Shown one piece after another: positions 1 to 13,800 of a stretch of 64,000 nucleotides of DNA. Within the stretch, counting starts at the first letter, position 1; each line of letters starts with the position of its first letter. Source of the DNA: Phoronis australis (Eukaryota; Phoronida; Phoronidae); the NCBI GenBank assembly GCA_002633005.1, contig NMRA01000056.1, positions 786,137 to 850,136 on the forward strand, written 5' to 3'. Below the pieces are notes generated by a model. It made no database searches. It was not told the origin of the DNA and worked only from the letters and a program-made list of their open reading frames with translations. Made by a program: the position numbers and the translations under genes.

Positions 1-231
1 GAGAGGAACTGGTGTGGGGCATGCGCATTGAGATTTGCACATTCGCTATTAAAGATTGCATTTCGACCCTGTCAACTCAGCTTGCCTTGTACACCAGAAT
101 TTGGGTCAAGCTCTCGTGCTTTCACACATGTGCCAAATACTTGCTATTAGACCATCAGTTTTCAGCTCCCTACTTATGGTCAGTTTGTGCCCGGCAAACA
201 TTGCATGGCTAAACTACAGCTTCTGGCCTAC
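1..231 (-). other. OGFOD1 intron 2 (partial)
   Basis: Sequence downstream of the exon 2 donor (GT at 231-230). It probably continues as intron beyond the window edge. The open frames here (12-212 and 56-238, plus strand) overlap the splice site and show no conserved features. Confidence 0.6.
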
Positions 232-1793
232 CTGTTGAAACTTGTAAAGGTCGTTGTTCTTTTCATGAAAGACAATATCTTGTAGTTCTTTGTCCAGCTC
301 TTGTAGGAAATGGGGTTCTGCTATGAAGTCCGACAATGAACAGCAACTGAAGGGATACGAATGAACCACCGCTTCATTTCCTACAGAGAGAGATACTTTT
401 TAAATATTCAAGATAGTGCAGTTCAAAACTGTAACCATGTTCAGTCAGTCAGTGAATTCACTTCAATTTGTATATGGTAAAGTATAATAGCAATTTTGGA
501 CAAAAAATGACTGCAAAAATGTCACGTTCTTAATTTCTCAATGGCTTCTAACGTTGTTGTGAATGGTCAGACTGTTTCAAAATATTGTCTGTAGGTGTCT
601 CTGGTACAGAACATGAAGATGCCACAGCATGTTTTTTGGTACTATACATTATTTATGAAAGAATGAGAAAATTCACACCTCTGACATATTGGGACCTAAT
701 CTAGTGAAATTTAACTACACTATTAAAGATTCTTTTGTCCCGTTGACATGAACTTCCAGAACCTGCTAAGGTATGCAATGTTTCAGCGAAAACAGTGCCA
801 TCCCTGCCAAAGGTACCCAGTCATCCAAGCCTTTACCCCAAACAAGTGGCGCTTTGCACCACTCACGTGGTTTGTCCCTGTCTCGAGGTATATCCCGTCA
901 CAACAAACCTGTTCTCACCAAACCATATAATACCCAAGTCAAGTCAAAATGTACACTGTGGTTCATTGTGTCCACTCGACGAATTTTCCTGATATAAGGG
1001 GAACGTAAGGAATTAGTGTATTTGCCAGGGGTTCACTCATATTGACAAGGTGTCCGCAGGCGTGCACCAATAATTCGGAACACGCGCCGAGGTCCAGTAG
1101 GCTCCTAAATTTCCATTTCGTCCCCGCTAAGTAGTAAAGGCCCACTGCACTGAGCTCAATTCCAAATGGTGCACTGACCGACTTCCTACAAAAAATCTAC
1201 CCCACAAAAATGTGACTTAGCAAAACTGGCACCATCAATAAGGGTGTCAGTCTCTCGGCAACTTTTCACAATTTATCATACTAGGAAAATACTATGTTTT
1301 AATGAACACTAACATCTAAATCACACTACACGGGCAGCGCAGCACGTTTTGCTGATTCTTCAATCCGTTTTTTTCCTTTTACTGTGACAAGTTTGCACAC
1401 AGTTCACTTCAATTTTAGAAGGGCCCCTGCGACGACGAGATGTGGCTACAATTTCATGCATCTTTTTGCTTCATGGATTGCCTCCCCCTGGTCAACACAG
1501 CGTTTGAATAGCCGCTGTGGGTAAGACCTGGGGATCCCTAATTTGCGTGAGACGTCTAGGAATATTCCTACTCTTACTTCACAATTTACCGCAGTACAGT
1601 CAATGCAGGAAATCTAACCTCCGGGCCCGATTCCGTCAAGGGTGTGTCTTCCGCGAAAACTGTGCGACAGCTGTGCCATAAATTCTTCACTAGTATACAA
1701 AGGGTGTATTGAGCATGGCACTGGGGCAACATCGTCGCTCAGTCTACGCCGTTTTCGTTTAGACCGGCTCGTTCTCTTCTCATTATCACTCAT
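232..1793 (-). CDS. OGFOD1: OGFOD1, 2-oxoglutarate/Fe(II)-dependent prolyl hydroxylase (5' two coding exons, partial)
   Basis: The known family enzyme is nuclear/cytoplasmic and hydroxylates a proline of ribosomal protein uS12 (RPS23). Two exons are seen. Exon 1 is 1619-1793: the ATG is at 1793, with a basic, NLS-like stretch (RSKRKRRR) near residue 9, and it ends in phase 1 before GTTAG. Exon 2 is 232-380: a TGTAG acceptor, phase 1 in and phase 0 out before GTAGG. Exon 2 reads ...LQELDKELQDIVFHEKNND then LYKFQQ, which aligns closely with the human OGFOD1 segment just upstream of its catalytic domain. An in-frame ATG at 1925 would add 44 residues; I prefer 1793 because MSDNEKR leads straight into the basic tail. 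The HxD...H iron-binding exons lie left of base 1. The identification rests on exon 2; exon 1 is joined by phase and position. Confidence 0.88.
381..1618 (-). other. OGFOD1 intron 1
   Basis: This 1.24-kb intron lies between the two OGFOD1 exons, with donor GTTAG at 1618 and acceptor TGTAG at 381. Short open frames at 748-997 and 963-1145 have no splice context or recognisable domain, and I take them as chance. I see no repeat or RNA gene in it. Confidence 0.7.
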
Positions 1794-4748
1794 TTTCTGA
1801 CCAACACCGGTGCCGAGAAGCGGTCTGCATGTCGTAAAGCAGATAGGTCGCCACCTAGCGAGTTCACTACCTAACTTCTTGTTGTCACCAGAGACCGTAG
1901 AGAGAGTTAGCGTCTTTGTTGTCACTCAACCAACGCCGTAGCGGGGCTCATGTGCATTCTTGCCAACAGTCGCTTTTGGGGGAATGTCGCACTTTTCGAG
2001 CGTTTGTCCCTCTGTCTCGCCACACTATAAAAATTACCTACTTTTTGACTCATTACAAAATATTAGCCTATTGCCGTTCCACACGGCGATCAGAAAACTT
2101 GAAGCCTAATTTAATTCACTCCGACACTTGGATGCCTATCGATGAGAACATGAGGGTTTGACCAATCAGCCCCCACAATCCTCATACGTAAGCTACCAAG
2201 AACAAAATAATTCATGGCTCAGACTAATCACCATACATTGACTGCGTCATAAGGCAAAATAATTCTAAATTTAAAGTCGGGCCCATAGAAATATCGAATA
2301 ACAACTCAAAAATACCGTTATCAGTCATGATTTTTTCTAATTTAGTTTTGGTTAGATAAACAACACATGTCATGCCTTCCGCATCTACCGAAAAGTACCA
2401 AAACGACATTAACGGTCTACAAGTATCAAGTAGTCATCAAGAAATGTCAGCTTGCCAAACTGATAGTAGTTTAGTATACAGCTTGTAACGACTCTGGCAA
2501 TACGCAAATCTACTTAGTTGATTGCGTTCAGTGCTGACGGCACGCTCGCACGCAGGCTAGATTTTATAAAAGATGTTACGTTTACAAGCCATATATATGG
2601 TGTGTTTGGCCGGATCATTTACGAAAGTCACGCATTCCCGGTATGACCCGCCGCAGGCGTTAATTGGTGTACTTCGATCCGTTCGATTAAAAACATAAGG
2701 GAAAAATTTAAACGCTGTTGAAGCGTTTTCGGGTGTTGCGGACCGTTTAGGCATTATATGATCTCAGTGTAGTCCGCCATTCCACTTTTCAATCCTGGTG
2801 TCCCGTTTTTTCATTCTCGATGCATCCATGCGAACCTACCTCCGATATCAGCCGCATGTTACGCATACATCATACATTACCAGGTTAAAATAACCATGCG
2901 TTGGCAGTTCGGAAAATCGGAGACACGATTCCCTCAATGATAATAACATGTTGACAAACGACTAATGTGATTGGAGGAACAACATTTTGTTCAAAGTAAA
3001 AAAATACTAAAAATCGCATATCTCGTGAAAAATAAAGGGCCAGTAAATAACAATTAATAAATTTTGCCAGGAATTTTAATCACCTTTCAGAAAATTTATA
3101 CTTTGTAGGGGTTAGAGCAAACAGAATTTAGTATTTGCACATGTACAACTGGCAAGGTTCACAGCTAACTGATTTCAACGGAGGTTTGAGAAGAACTATA
3201 ACCGTTGTTATATCCGCTTGTAAGTTCGCAACTGGAACTGTTGGTTTTGTCCACCATATGTCGGGCAGCCTATAGTTAATCACTAACCCCGCCCCGAAAT
3301 AGTCATCTGCATTGGTTGACAGAGATCTTTTATGTAACCAATGTCAATCCAAAGAACAATAAATGCGACGAGGTTTCTGTGAAAACCGTATACGTATGAG
3401 TGAAAAAGTCTTCTACCCTGGCATCAAAACATGGACGGGGATGATACCAGCGTATTGAAAAACACGCAAGCCCAACGCACACGTCTTAAGACCACTCAAA
3501 TTACCGGTACTCGGATCGGCGTCGACAATTCCAGACAAGAATACCGTACATTTCACGGCGTGGCTCACTTTATTGACTGGTCCTGTCCCACGTGGAAAAG
3601 AATAATCCCCTTTTTGCTCCCCCCTAGATGTGACCAAACGGCACACAGCTTTTAAGGCTATCACCAAAATTGCGCAGTCCTCCTCGCGTCCTCTCCGGCA
3701 GAGCAGTTGGATAAGCTCGTGTCATAACATTTTCATGACTCGAAAGGAACGTTTGATAGGGCATTACAGTCGTAAACCATAAGGCTACACGTTTTGATCC
3801 TCGGACGACATCTGACCAATTTCTCAGTCGCGCGCAGTGTAGATTTACACTGCATAACAACCCGTCGAGTCCCATATGCATTGTTCTGGTGACAACGTGT
3901 GACCAAAATTGATTTCCAATTACAGACCAACAGCATAGCCTACATTTAGAACTATCTTGCAATTCTTCAACTGTCAGATTCTGTTCACCGAACGGTCACA
4001 AATTTGAACGGTTGAATTTTATTTAAATTCACATGTAGAATAAAATTAAATTCAATCAACGGTGGAAAACGCGCGGCTCCTCAGTATCAAAAGAAAGGAA
4101 ATTCCGAGGCAAGTTGCCGAACTAAAATTTTTAGCCGGCAGAGAACTGACCGTTAGCCATGTTTAGCATGACGTCATTTCGTTTTGGACCTAGTGCAACG
4201 GCATGTCCATTCTTATTTATGGGTCCAAAGTGCGTCATCTACTGCCATGCACGTCATCACTAAACATGCGAACTGCAAGGGTTTAAAGGTTCTGCCAAGA
4301 AATTTTGCGAGTTCATTCGTGTTAACGAGCATATATTATGAAGTGCTTATGCTTTGATTCATTTCAGCACATGAAGTAATCTAGACAGAAAAATAAGCTG
4401 ATTGAAGTTATTGATAACCTTTAAAAATAACATGGCATATACGCCTACCAGCATTAGCCTCATATGTGGGTTATAAGGGGATCATTTGTTTGAATGTGAA
4501 ACACTGGAATAAAAACTTTTCTTTAAAACGCACATTTTCGGATATAGGTGCATGGGCCTAAATACGCACACACACAGTAGACCTGCTCAAATAAAATTGT
4601 CTTACATTTCTTGCATTTCAACGGTGAAAACCAATAAAATGGAAATGGGCAATGAAAGAAAAAATATGTTGTGATTAGTTCAAAAAAACAAGAAATTAAG
4701 TTTCTTCAAAGGAATAGGAAAAACACATGTTTACATGTAACAATAGTA
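1794..4748. other. Intergenic region between OGFOD1 start and the large minus-strand gene's 3' end
   Basis: About 3 kb. The first part should hold the OGFOD1 5' UTR and promoter. Open frames at 3413-3667 and 3624-3962 (minus) and 3431-3655 (plus) were read and match no family I know. They lack introns, coding-like composition and flanking regulatory signals, so I call no gene. The only structure seen is an AT-rich inverted repeat near 4006-4063. Confidence 0.55.
4006..4063. repeat. Short AT-rich inverted repeat
   Basis: The left arm runs from GAACGGTTGAATTTTATT and the right arm through AATAAAATTAAATTCAATCAACGGT. They pair imperfectly around a roughly 15-base centre (TTAAATTCACATGTAG). It could be a small MITE relic or a chance AT-rich palindrome. 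Confidence 0.4.
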
Positions 4749-4754
4749 TTTATT
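4749..4754 (-). terminator. Polyadenylation signal AATAAA for the large minus-strand gene
   Basis: TTTATT on the plus strand reads AATAAA on the minus strand, 93 bases beyond the predicted stop codon at 4847-4849. Distance and orientation suit a 3' UTR end. Confidence 0.6.
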
Positions 4755-4846
4755 TTTCATACTAATGGCCAGATCCAACGAGATGAGAGTAAATATTTCA
4801 AATAAATAAATTACCTAGTTAAGTTTAAGATAACAATTTATAAAAA

Positions 4847-7800
4847 CTAAGAAGTTCTTCCAACACCTAAATCTCCAACACCAATCTTCATTTTCTTTTC
4901 ATGTGAGTCACTCTCACCATCTAAACCATCAACATCAAATGCCTGAAAGTGTACAAAAAGAAAGAAAAAGGTCATAACTACAGATTAATTAAACAGGAAT
5001 TCCAAAAGTGTACTAACGGATGATTTTAGACCCAATCAAAACTTTACATTTACTAAAAAAAAAACATTTTGTCAGAATTTGAATGCAGCAGCAATACTCA
5101 TTAATTTTATCAAAATGGAGGAAAAATCCTGTCATGCACTACACACAGTAATCAATAAAAATAACACTTTTAATAATTAAGTGAAATCTATCTAATTTGT
5201 ACAAAAATCATAACAATAACTGCACTTTTCTCATTTTTCAAGGTTTTCTTCCATTGTGACTGCCCTCAAAGTTTCAAAATAATCTCAGTTGGTACAGAAC
5301 AAGCCAAAAGAGTTCTATCTTAGTAACCCAGAATACCGTCACAACCACTGGCAGAGGCCAAATTCACAGTCAGAGCAGTCTTCCTATATGACCGAGAATG
5401 ATAACAGTGAAGTAAGCAAGATGGCTGAGCCTTTCGGCAATTAGAATTTTTCTGCCTTGATGGTTATTCTGAGTAATTTTTCCTGTTAACACAGTTAGTC
5501 ATAATGCTGGGAAATTGTATTTTGTTGTCTGATTACTTTTAGTATTTGTACTGTAGCTATGGTACAAAACTTGAATATAGCAAGGTAATATTTTGGTACT
5601 ATGGTATCGTAAAGAAAAAAAAGAAAATTTCACTTAGCTGCCATACCATGTTTTAAATTAGTAAGATTTAAGGACAAGTTAAAGTCCCACAGCACTAATT
5701 AGGTCAAGTTGAAGTAAAAAAATGGACTAAATAAACAGCCTGTTCCAAGAAATCTCACTTAGCTAAGATAAATCATAAATGTCAGACAATTTTACGATGA
5801 AACTAAAATCTATCTCCAGCCCATTCCAAGAAAGAGATCTTAAGTTTGACTTATTTTTTACTTAAGTTTTGCCTTAATTTTGACTAACTTACTGGACGTG
5901 GAAGTTTCAAAATTTGGAAGTTGAGACAAATCTTAGACTTAAGTAAAAATAAACTTAAGTCAATTTCTTGGAACGGAACCCTTAAGTTAGCAGCAATGAA
6001 TCTTCTCATTCAAACAATCAATGGATTCCATTTGGACCATGGAGAGCGTTAAGTCATCACATACCAAAATAAAGGGTTCCACCCAAAAAATGATAAAAAA
6101 TGGTTTACAAAGATTGCACTCTGTGTGGCTTTGAATAAAATAAAATTAAGGCATACATTAATGTAAATATTATATATAACTGGAGAAATGATTTCTAGGA
6201 GTTGACTGATCATCAGCGATAATGATAGAAATTCCACTTAAGTGAGGGCTGCACACTATGATGGCGGTGACTCCATTACAATTACAAAAGTTTTCAACAC
6301 TTTTTTTAGGTTTGATTTACTTACCCATAAACCACTGTCTGATGTTTGATTCTTTCCTTCAAAGAGAGTGCCAGACTTCTTGAAACTTTCTAACGCTGCA
6401 AAGACAATCTTGATAGTTAAAGAAAATTAATACAAAACATCAGACACAAAGATCTGGGATGTTTAAGCAGAGAGGACAACAAAGACCAAACATAACAAAT
6501 GACTAAGCATGGAGACGGTGGTTTTCAGTGGTTTGAGCCCCTGACTCCCGTTTGGGAGACACGGGTTCAAATCCTGGCTTTGCTGGTAGACAATCGAGCA
6601 TTGCACAAAGGTGTCTCCTACTCCTCTGAATGTATGCAAGGCAGTAAATGAGAACCTGGATATAATGGGAGTAAATGAGAACCTGGATATAATGCGAGTG
6701 AATGAGAACCTGGATATAATGCGAGTAAATGAGAACCTGGATATAATGCGAGTAAATGAGAACCTGGATATAATGCGAGTGAATGAGAACCTGAATATAA
6801 TGTCAGTGAATGAGAACTTGGATATAATGTGAGTGAATGAGAACCTGGATATAATGCGGGTGAATGAGAATCTGGATATAATGCGAGTGAATGAGAATCT
6901 GGACATAATGCGAGTGAATGAGAACCTGGATATAATGCGGGTGAATAAGAATCTGGATATAATGCGAGTGAATGAGAACCTGGATATAATGCGAGTGAAT
7001 GAGAACCTGGATATAATACGAGTTAATGAGAACCTGGATATAATGTGAGTGAATGAGAACCTGGATATAATGCGAGTGAATGAGAACCTGGATATAATGT
7101 GAAAGAGATTTCTGGGAGGGGATGTGGTCCACTGGAGTTCCTCGTCTCTAGACCTACATTCTGAATAGCAATTACTGTAAAGTTCTCATAACTTTCATTA
7201 TAACTAGTGTTTTTTTCAAAGCCACTCGTCATTGGTGTTTTAACCATAAAGAAGTGTTCTAAAATGAACTGAAAACAAAAAATCCACCTTTCACTGTCAA
7301 ACAATTCATGAAATAAAGGGGCAAACTTTCTACAGGAAACATAGGACTCAAAATTTCTATCATCAATCACAAGTAAAATAGGCAAGACCAGTTTGCTGGT
7401 ACTCGGCCAATTTCTTACAAACTTGTTTAAGCCATAAAAAAGGGAGAAAACACCCCCACAATATTTTCAATTATCACCTTGACGATGATAGTCAGCCTTT
7501 TTCTGCTCCAACAGCTGAAGCGATTGTAGACAATCGATGTACGTGGGTTTGCATGTGTAGTCGCCGCAAGGAACTGGGAACTTAGTGTTCTGTGGATGAC
7601 AAGATAATACGACTTAAAACCATTGTGGAGTACATGTATTAGACTAGCAATGACTGGGATCGTTAGAAAACACAGCGTTCTAGATCTGCATGGTCACTGC
7701 ATCCCAGCAGTTTTTGTGTTTATGCCATCTTGTAAATGTGACGTCAAAAGTGACATAAAATTCCACTAATTTCAAGTCAAATATCCCGGTATTTCTTCAC

Positions 7801-10800
7801 TTGTTTCGCCACAAAAATAACTTCGGCCATTTTTCTATTTTTCAAAGGTGATCACCTTTCTAGAATTGATTCATGAAAAACGTTATTTTACAATTCTACA
7901 CAGAAGAAATCACACTTACACCATAATCTTAATTTATGTCGAGAACTTTTTTGAATTTCCGCTTATAAACCATACAAGGTGCTAAATAGCTGAAGAGAAA
8001 CTGTAGCATTCTCGTGAAGAAGACAGCTCAGGATTAAATATTGTAGGTGGTCTAACTAAAATCTTTTTACCATTCTTTTGCTTATTTTTTAACACTCTTA
8101 TATTCAAAAATTTCTTGTTCTCACCTGACATGGTCCATCAAAATTACTGCTGACACAATGGCCCAGAATGGAGAAACCGTAGAGCACCCTTGAAGAAAAT
8201 TGTCGCAGTGATTATAAACGAACCATCTAATACTAGATTTGTAGAGACTGAGAAATGAAGTAATCTCAACAATAGCACATAAACACATGGAGGCAATACA
8301 CCACTGATAACCAATTACTTGATTGATACAACCGTACTATTGTATATACCAGTAGTCCTACATCAGTTCAGTGCAGAATTACACAATGCCAGAGGAATGA
8401 GGTCGTATTTTGAGAATGTATAGAGACTAATGTGATTCAACACGTAATTAAAGATGTATACCGAATGGCTAATCCCATAAGACACATGCACTAATAGACT
8501 AGTGTTAGGGCTCGGCAGAACCTGATAGTTCTTCACTGCCAGGTTCAGCGAGTTCACTTGACACACCTGGTCAATTTAATAAGGCGTGCCTGGTCTCAAG
8601 CAATAACGAACAATGCAGGTCGTCCCAAGCCCAAAAATCTATTTTAATCTGAGAAAAGAACCAAGTTAAGGGCAGTTTTAAAATGGCAAGTGGTAAAAAT
8701 AACGACTGAGGGCAAATTCACAGCAACTTAAAGGGGAATTTATAAAGGTATGAGGGCACACAGAAATTCATGACTAGAAATGTTGCCCCACCAATAAAGC
8801 TCAAGTCTTGATATCTCTCCTCACAACTTGAAAGCAAAAACTGTACTCGGCATTTCAAAACTTACTTCGCATCTGTATTACAGTGTCCAAAGTCATCTAC
8901 TGTCCTTTGATAGTTCATCAACATCGCCATTACCTAGGGACAAGAACACTGTCTTATTTTTCAGGCCAAATTCTAGTGAGAGCTGCTTCTATCGTTTTGA
9001 TTTAATTTTGATATCCTGCCAAAAAACCCCAAGTCATGAAATAAAGCAAGTTAACACGCCTTGTTCAATGGTAATACTGTGGTCGGAATGCAGCTCATAC
9101 AGAAGGTGCCACTTGGATTTTTCTTAAAAGCTTCATTTTTGTTTATCTTGATTTAAAAACGGGATGTTTTTTGACCTGCTGAAACCCTATTGCAAGAAAC
9201 TTTTACAGCGCTCAGCATAGTTTTAGAATGCACCTTGCTGTGTCTTGATGAAATGAGATAAGTGAGCACTCAAACTAGTATTAAAGCACTACACACACCT
9301 CAAACTGTCTTATCATGCTATTCTGCAGGAAGTGTAATTCACCGCACAGAAAATGTCAAAAGTAATTTTGAGTTCAACCTATACTAGAAAGATTAGACCT
9401 CCGGCTCTGAACTAGCTCGGAAGCCAAAAGCACTTTCGTTGAACTATGTCACACCCAAAGGACGAATTTCAATTTTCTCTACCCAGGGTAGAAACCAATT
9501 CTTACCATGAGAGTGTGTCCTTACCACTCACTGCAAATGCTCCTTACCACGCACATAGAACACCACCACAGGACCCAAACTCCCACCACACCCAGTCATC
9601 GTTACCAAAGACAATGTTTAGTACAAGAGTAAGAGTTTCTGGGTATGGTTGGAGTTCAGCTTACATGATGGAGATTTTCTGCATGGTAGGGGCACGCCCG
9701 CATGGAGCACGGGTAAGAAGCAACCCCATGTTTTTTGGAAAGATGACGATTTCATTTTTAAATAAAATTTATCACGCTCACATTGACCGGCTCGTATTAA
9801 TGCCAATTTTCCATAATAAATGGAAAAAATACATATCGTCTGTTCTTTGACTTATTGGAGGCATATCCCTATCTAAATAAAGGCGAGAATACTGTGGACT
9901 TCGACTTTACCATATATTATTCATACTGGTAGCCAAGTCTAGTCTTATTTTATTTTTTCCCATTACATAGGTGTCAGTCAATGGAATAATTCATCATTCT
10001 CTTCACACTACAGGATTTACAACCTTCTATGGATCTTTGCTGTAACATCAGCTGTGCGAGATAACCCAGCTTAAAATGTTGAATTAGAGGATGAAGACGT
10101 TGTAAAGGATGTAACAGTTTGTTCTTTATGCAATTTCAAACAAAAAACAAACACTACGTGAGATGAAAAACCTGACACCAAAGTCCACGTACGACTAGAA
10201 AACATTGCAAACTAAATTCAATGCTAAATAAACCTTGAACACAAAATAAATCTCAAATTGAAGAAGTGTGTGACAACAATTACGTGACGTGTGGTTACTG
10301 AAAATTTAATAAATAATTAAATAAATGCAAAAAAAAACTGCACCTGAAATGCGGCTTTGGCCATTTTGTTAAAGGTCATGTCCTTAGTGTCATAGTCTAT
10401 GTACCTGAGTTGCCCGGCAACGAAAACTGAAGCGAAATAGAAAACAGAGACGAGTCATGCAAGTAACATCATGCAAAATATGGAAATGAAAAATATTCAA
10501 GCACATGGGACACCAAAGCTTTTTCTTTACGAAACAAATTCCGACTATCTCTCACAGAATTCCTTCACAGTCCTCGTGACATTCTTGAGCACTACAGTGA
10601 AAAGTCCTTTCTCGATGTGAAGTTCTGTCTAGCGTCAAGGAGAATCTTTTTAAAGCTGAATAGTTGGGGCCCTCTTGTACAGCAGTGTTGCCACTAAAGT
10701 GTTCCCATCATTTGTTACAATCGAATAAAATACATTGTGAACAGTCTGTCCCCACACCACCTGCTGGCTACATCACATGACCTAACAAATGAAAGTATGA

Positions 10801-13800
10801 AAAGATTTCTTCCCCGACAGGGACTCAAAGCCAGGACCTTCCATTAAATGTGCAAATACCCCAGACTGCCGAGTCCTTGGGACCACCAGTCAAACACAGA
10901 AATCCAATCATATTGTTGGTGGCATCCCACCCTTGAACTCCTGAGTGTATATTAATGTGTAAACCTTAGGTCACCTCAAGTGGCCAACAGGTGGCGCAGC
11001 GACCAGACTTAAAATGCTTGCAATCTACATTTCCACTTCAGTTTAAGATTTACATATTATTCATATGCAAATAAAATAAAATAAAATACAGCCATTAGCA
11101 ACACAAGGCTGATGATGAACTTATCGAAACGTAAAAAGAACAAAAGCGCTGTGACAAAAATAAATCAAATATCAATCCTGCAGAGTTTGAACAGTTAATC
11201 CCCACTGCTAACAAACATAGTCTGTGTTGCAGCCTCTCGACAACAGACCCCCGCAGTTCAGTTGAAGACCTGAGAATACTTAGGCAAAGGTCAATATAAG
11301 ACCTCATGACTTGACCAAAAACTTGAGCTCTGCAAATCCAGAAGCACAAGTCGGAAAGAAATTTAAGTTTTAGGACATCTCATCATAAAGTACACAATAA
11401 AATTCGAAATTATTCTGATAATGCTATGAATTGAAATTCATAATTTTCTCTGGAGTATAAGCCTTTGTTTTAAGCCAATTATCTACAGTAAAACTAGGAA
11501 ATTATCTGAAACTAGCAAACCTGAGGAGTTTAACTTTCAACTTTTTACCAGCAATTAGAAACTTTAAGGTGCAAACAAAAGTGCCAATAACACATAAATG
11601 TTCAAGATGGAATCTCAAAAACGCTGTTACAGTTCAATTTCTAAATCACTGTTTCGTTCCCAAACGAAAACTTGTGGTTTGTTCTGGAATTTTGATTATC
11701 CTGAATGGATGAGCTCGCTACGTGGGATAGCTATAATGAAATTTGAGTATTTCTGTGAAAATTAAATTTTATGTCTTATTTTTTGATACCCTCATGCAAA
11801 AGTGAAACATCTGAAAAATTCATAAAAGCAATTTGGAGAACAGTGTATAACGCATATTATCTGAAAGTATCATACGAATATGATAAGCCATTTCTGAGAT
11901 ACAACGTTTCGAAGTTGACCAAATCTACACAACTTTAATTTTGCATATAAATAACCATCAACTTTACATAAGTTGCAGCGTTTCGCTTACATTTGAATCG
12001 CAGCGCCACATTTGCAATGAAGTGCCTAAGACCATCTATCTTAGCTACAACTAGGCATCCGACCTTTGACAACACAGGCCCGTGGTGCAGGCGCAAAAAT
12101 GATTTGAATCACATGCCCATCCTAGTGGTAACCAACCTATATTCCAGGGCGCCATGTCTTCGTAAAGTGGTAGTTTCAAGAAGTTGTCATACAACTGAGT
12201 TTTTATCTCATCCAGGAGTCCCATTCGCAGTAACGCGATTAGTGAGACAGCTGCAAAAGAAGGATATGTTGCGTAATATTCAATGCATTCTTGATAAAAC
12301 AATGATTTAAAGGTACTATTTTGGGTTCGTCTCAGTTAAAAGCTTCATAAAAGGAAATTGAGTGCAAGCCATTGAAATTTCCCAAACGAGGCCCTTTCAA
12401 CACAAGTTTTCAAACTGGCCATAATTAAACATTTTAAAATTTCCAAAATAATTTTTGAATTTCTGGTGGTGCACCCATAAAATGGCTGCCACAGACGGGT
12501 GAAGCACGTTGGGTAGCGAAATAGAATGAAGGGAGGGTAGGATCGAAAAGAAAGTGATTGGGTAACATGAAAGAGAAGAAAGGAATGGGTAGGGCAGAGG
12601 AAAGAGGAAGGGTGATTGAAGGAGAGTGGCGAAAGAGTACGATGGAGGGTGGGAGGTAGAGTGAAAGAAGGAAGGAGAGTGAGACAGAGATAGGGATGGA
12701 CGATTGACAGTGTCTCTGCACTACATTTATATATATTACACTGCATCATGTCAACATTTCTCTGGCAAGATTACAGTCCAGTTACAGGCAAATGCATGAA
12801 AACATTGATTTCATGTGTAGAAATATCTTAAAAAATTTACAAGATACTAACCTTGTATTCGACCGTAAGGTATCTTGAATCCATCTGTTTTTCGGATCAG
12901 GTAGACGTTGACACTTGTCTTATTGGTCGACAGACAGTGCATAGTGTATTTACGACTGTGACCGTCTAACTCATAGTCAAAGTGGTGGTTCACCTGCACA
13001 ATAAAAGTCAGTTCCAGCTGAATGAAGGAGATTAAGAGACTGATTAAAGCTCTCCTCAGGTAGGCACCAGGGGCCCGTTCCAAGAAAACTGACTTAGCTA
13101 TAACAAAATTAATCTTAAATTTCAGTCAATTTTAAATTTACCTCAAGTCCGTTTCAAGAAAGAGATCTTAAGTTTGACTTTAAGTTTTTGACTTAAGTTT
13201 TGTCTTAATTTTGACTAAATCGACGGATGTGGAAGTTTCAAAGTTTAGAAGTTGAGACAAATCTTCGACTTAAGTCAAAAATAAACTAAAGTCAGTTTCT
13301 TGGAATAGACACCGGAATTTCAGCATGGTATCAAACTATGGTTCAAAGGTCAACCTCAAGCAAATATTACCGTTAATAACGTTAAATTCAATGTCAACAA
13401 TAAACGATGAATTAAAACAATGCCATCATGCAGATTAGTCAATGATTGCATTACGACTTTTTAGTTTATTTGTTTTAAATTAATGGTCTCCAGTAATCTA
13501 AAACGTTGCTTTAACATTTGGCCAAATGCACAAAAAATCAGTTATTCCTTAATGGGGCAAAATAAATTAGTAATACAATATCATGTGATAGAAGGGCCCC
13601 ATGAGAATTCTTTAAAATTCCACAAGATTAACAAATCAGAAATGAGCAGCCCTGTAGTTCGATGCCTGTCACATGCTATGTCCCACAAAGGAGAAAAGAA
13701 CTGGCAGTGTGCAACTACACCTACCACTGTCGTTAAGTTTCTCACATCCACTCTCACTAAACTCCAGGATGACTCCATGTCACCACTAGATGGCGCTGAT

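Noticed and set aside
3413-3962. Minus-strand frames of 84 and 112 codons in the intergenic region
   Set aside because: No recognised domain, overlapping frames on both strands, no regulatory context.
6463-7132. Repetitive open frames on both strands over the 27-bp array
   Set aside because: They arise from a repeat length divisible by three; no splice or coding context.
12345-12749. 134-codon Pro/Ser/Phe-rich minus frame
   Set aside because: Product of the polypurine tract composition.
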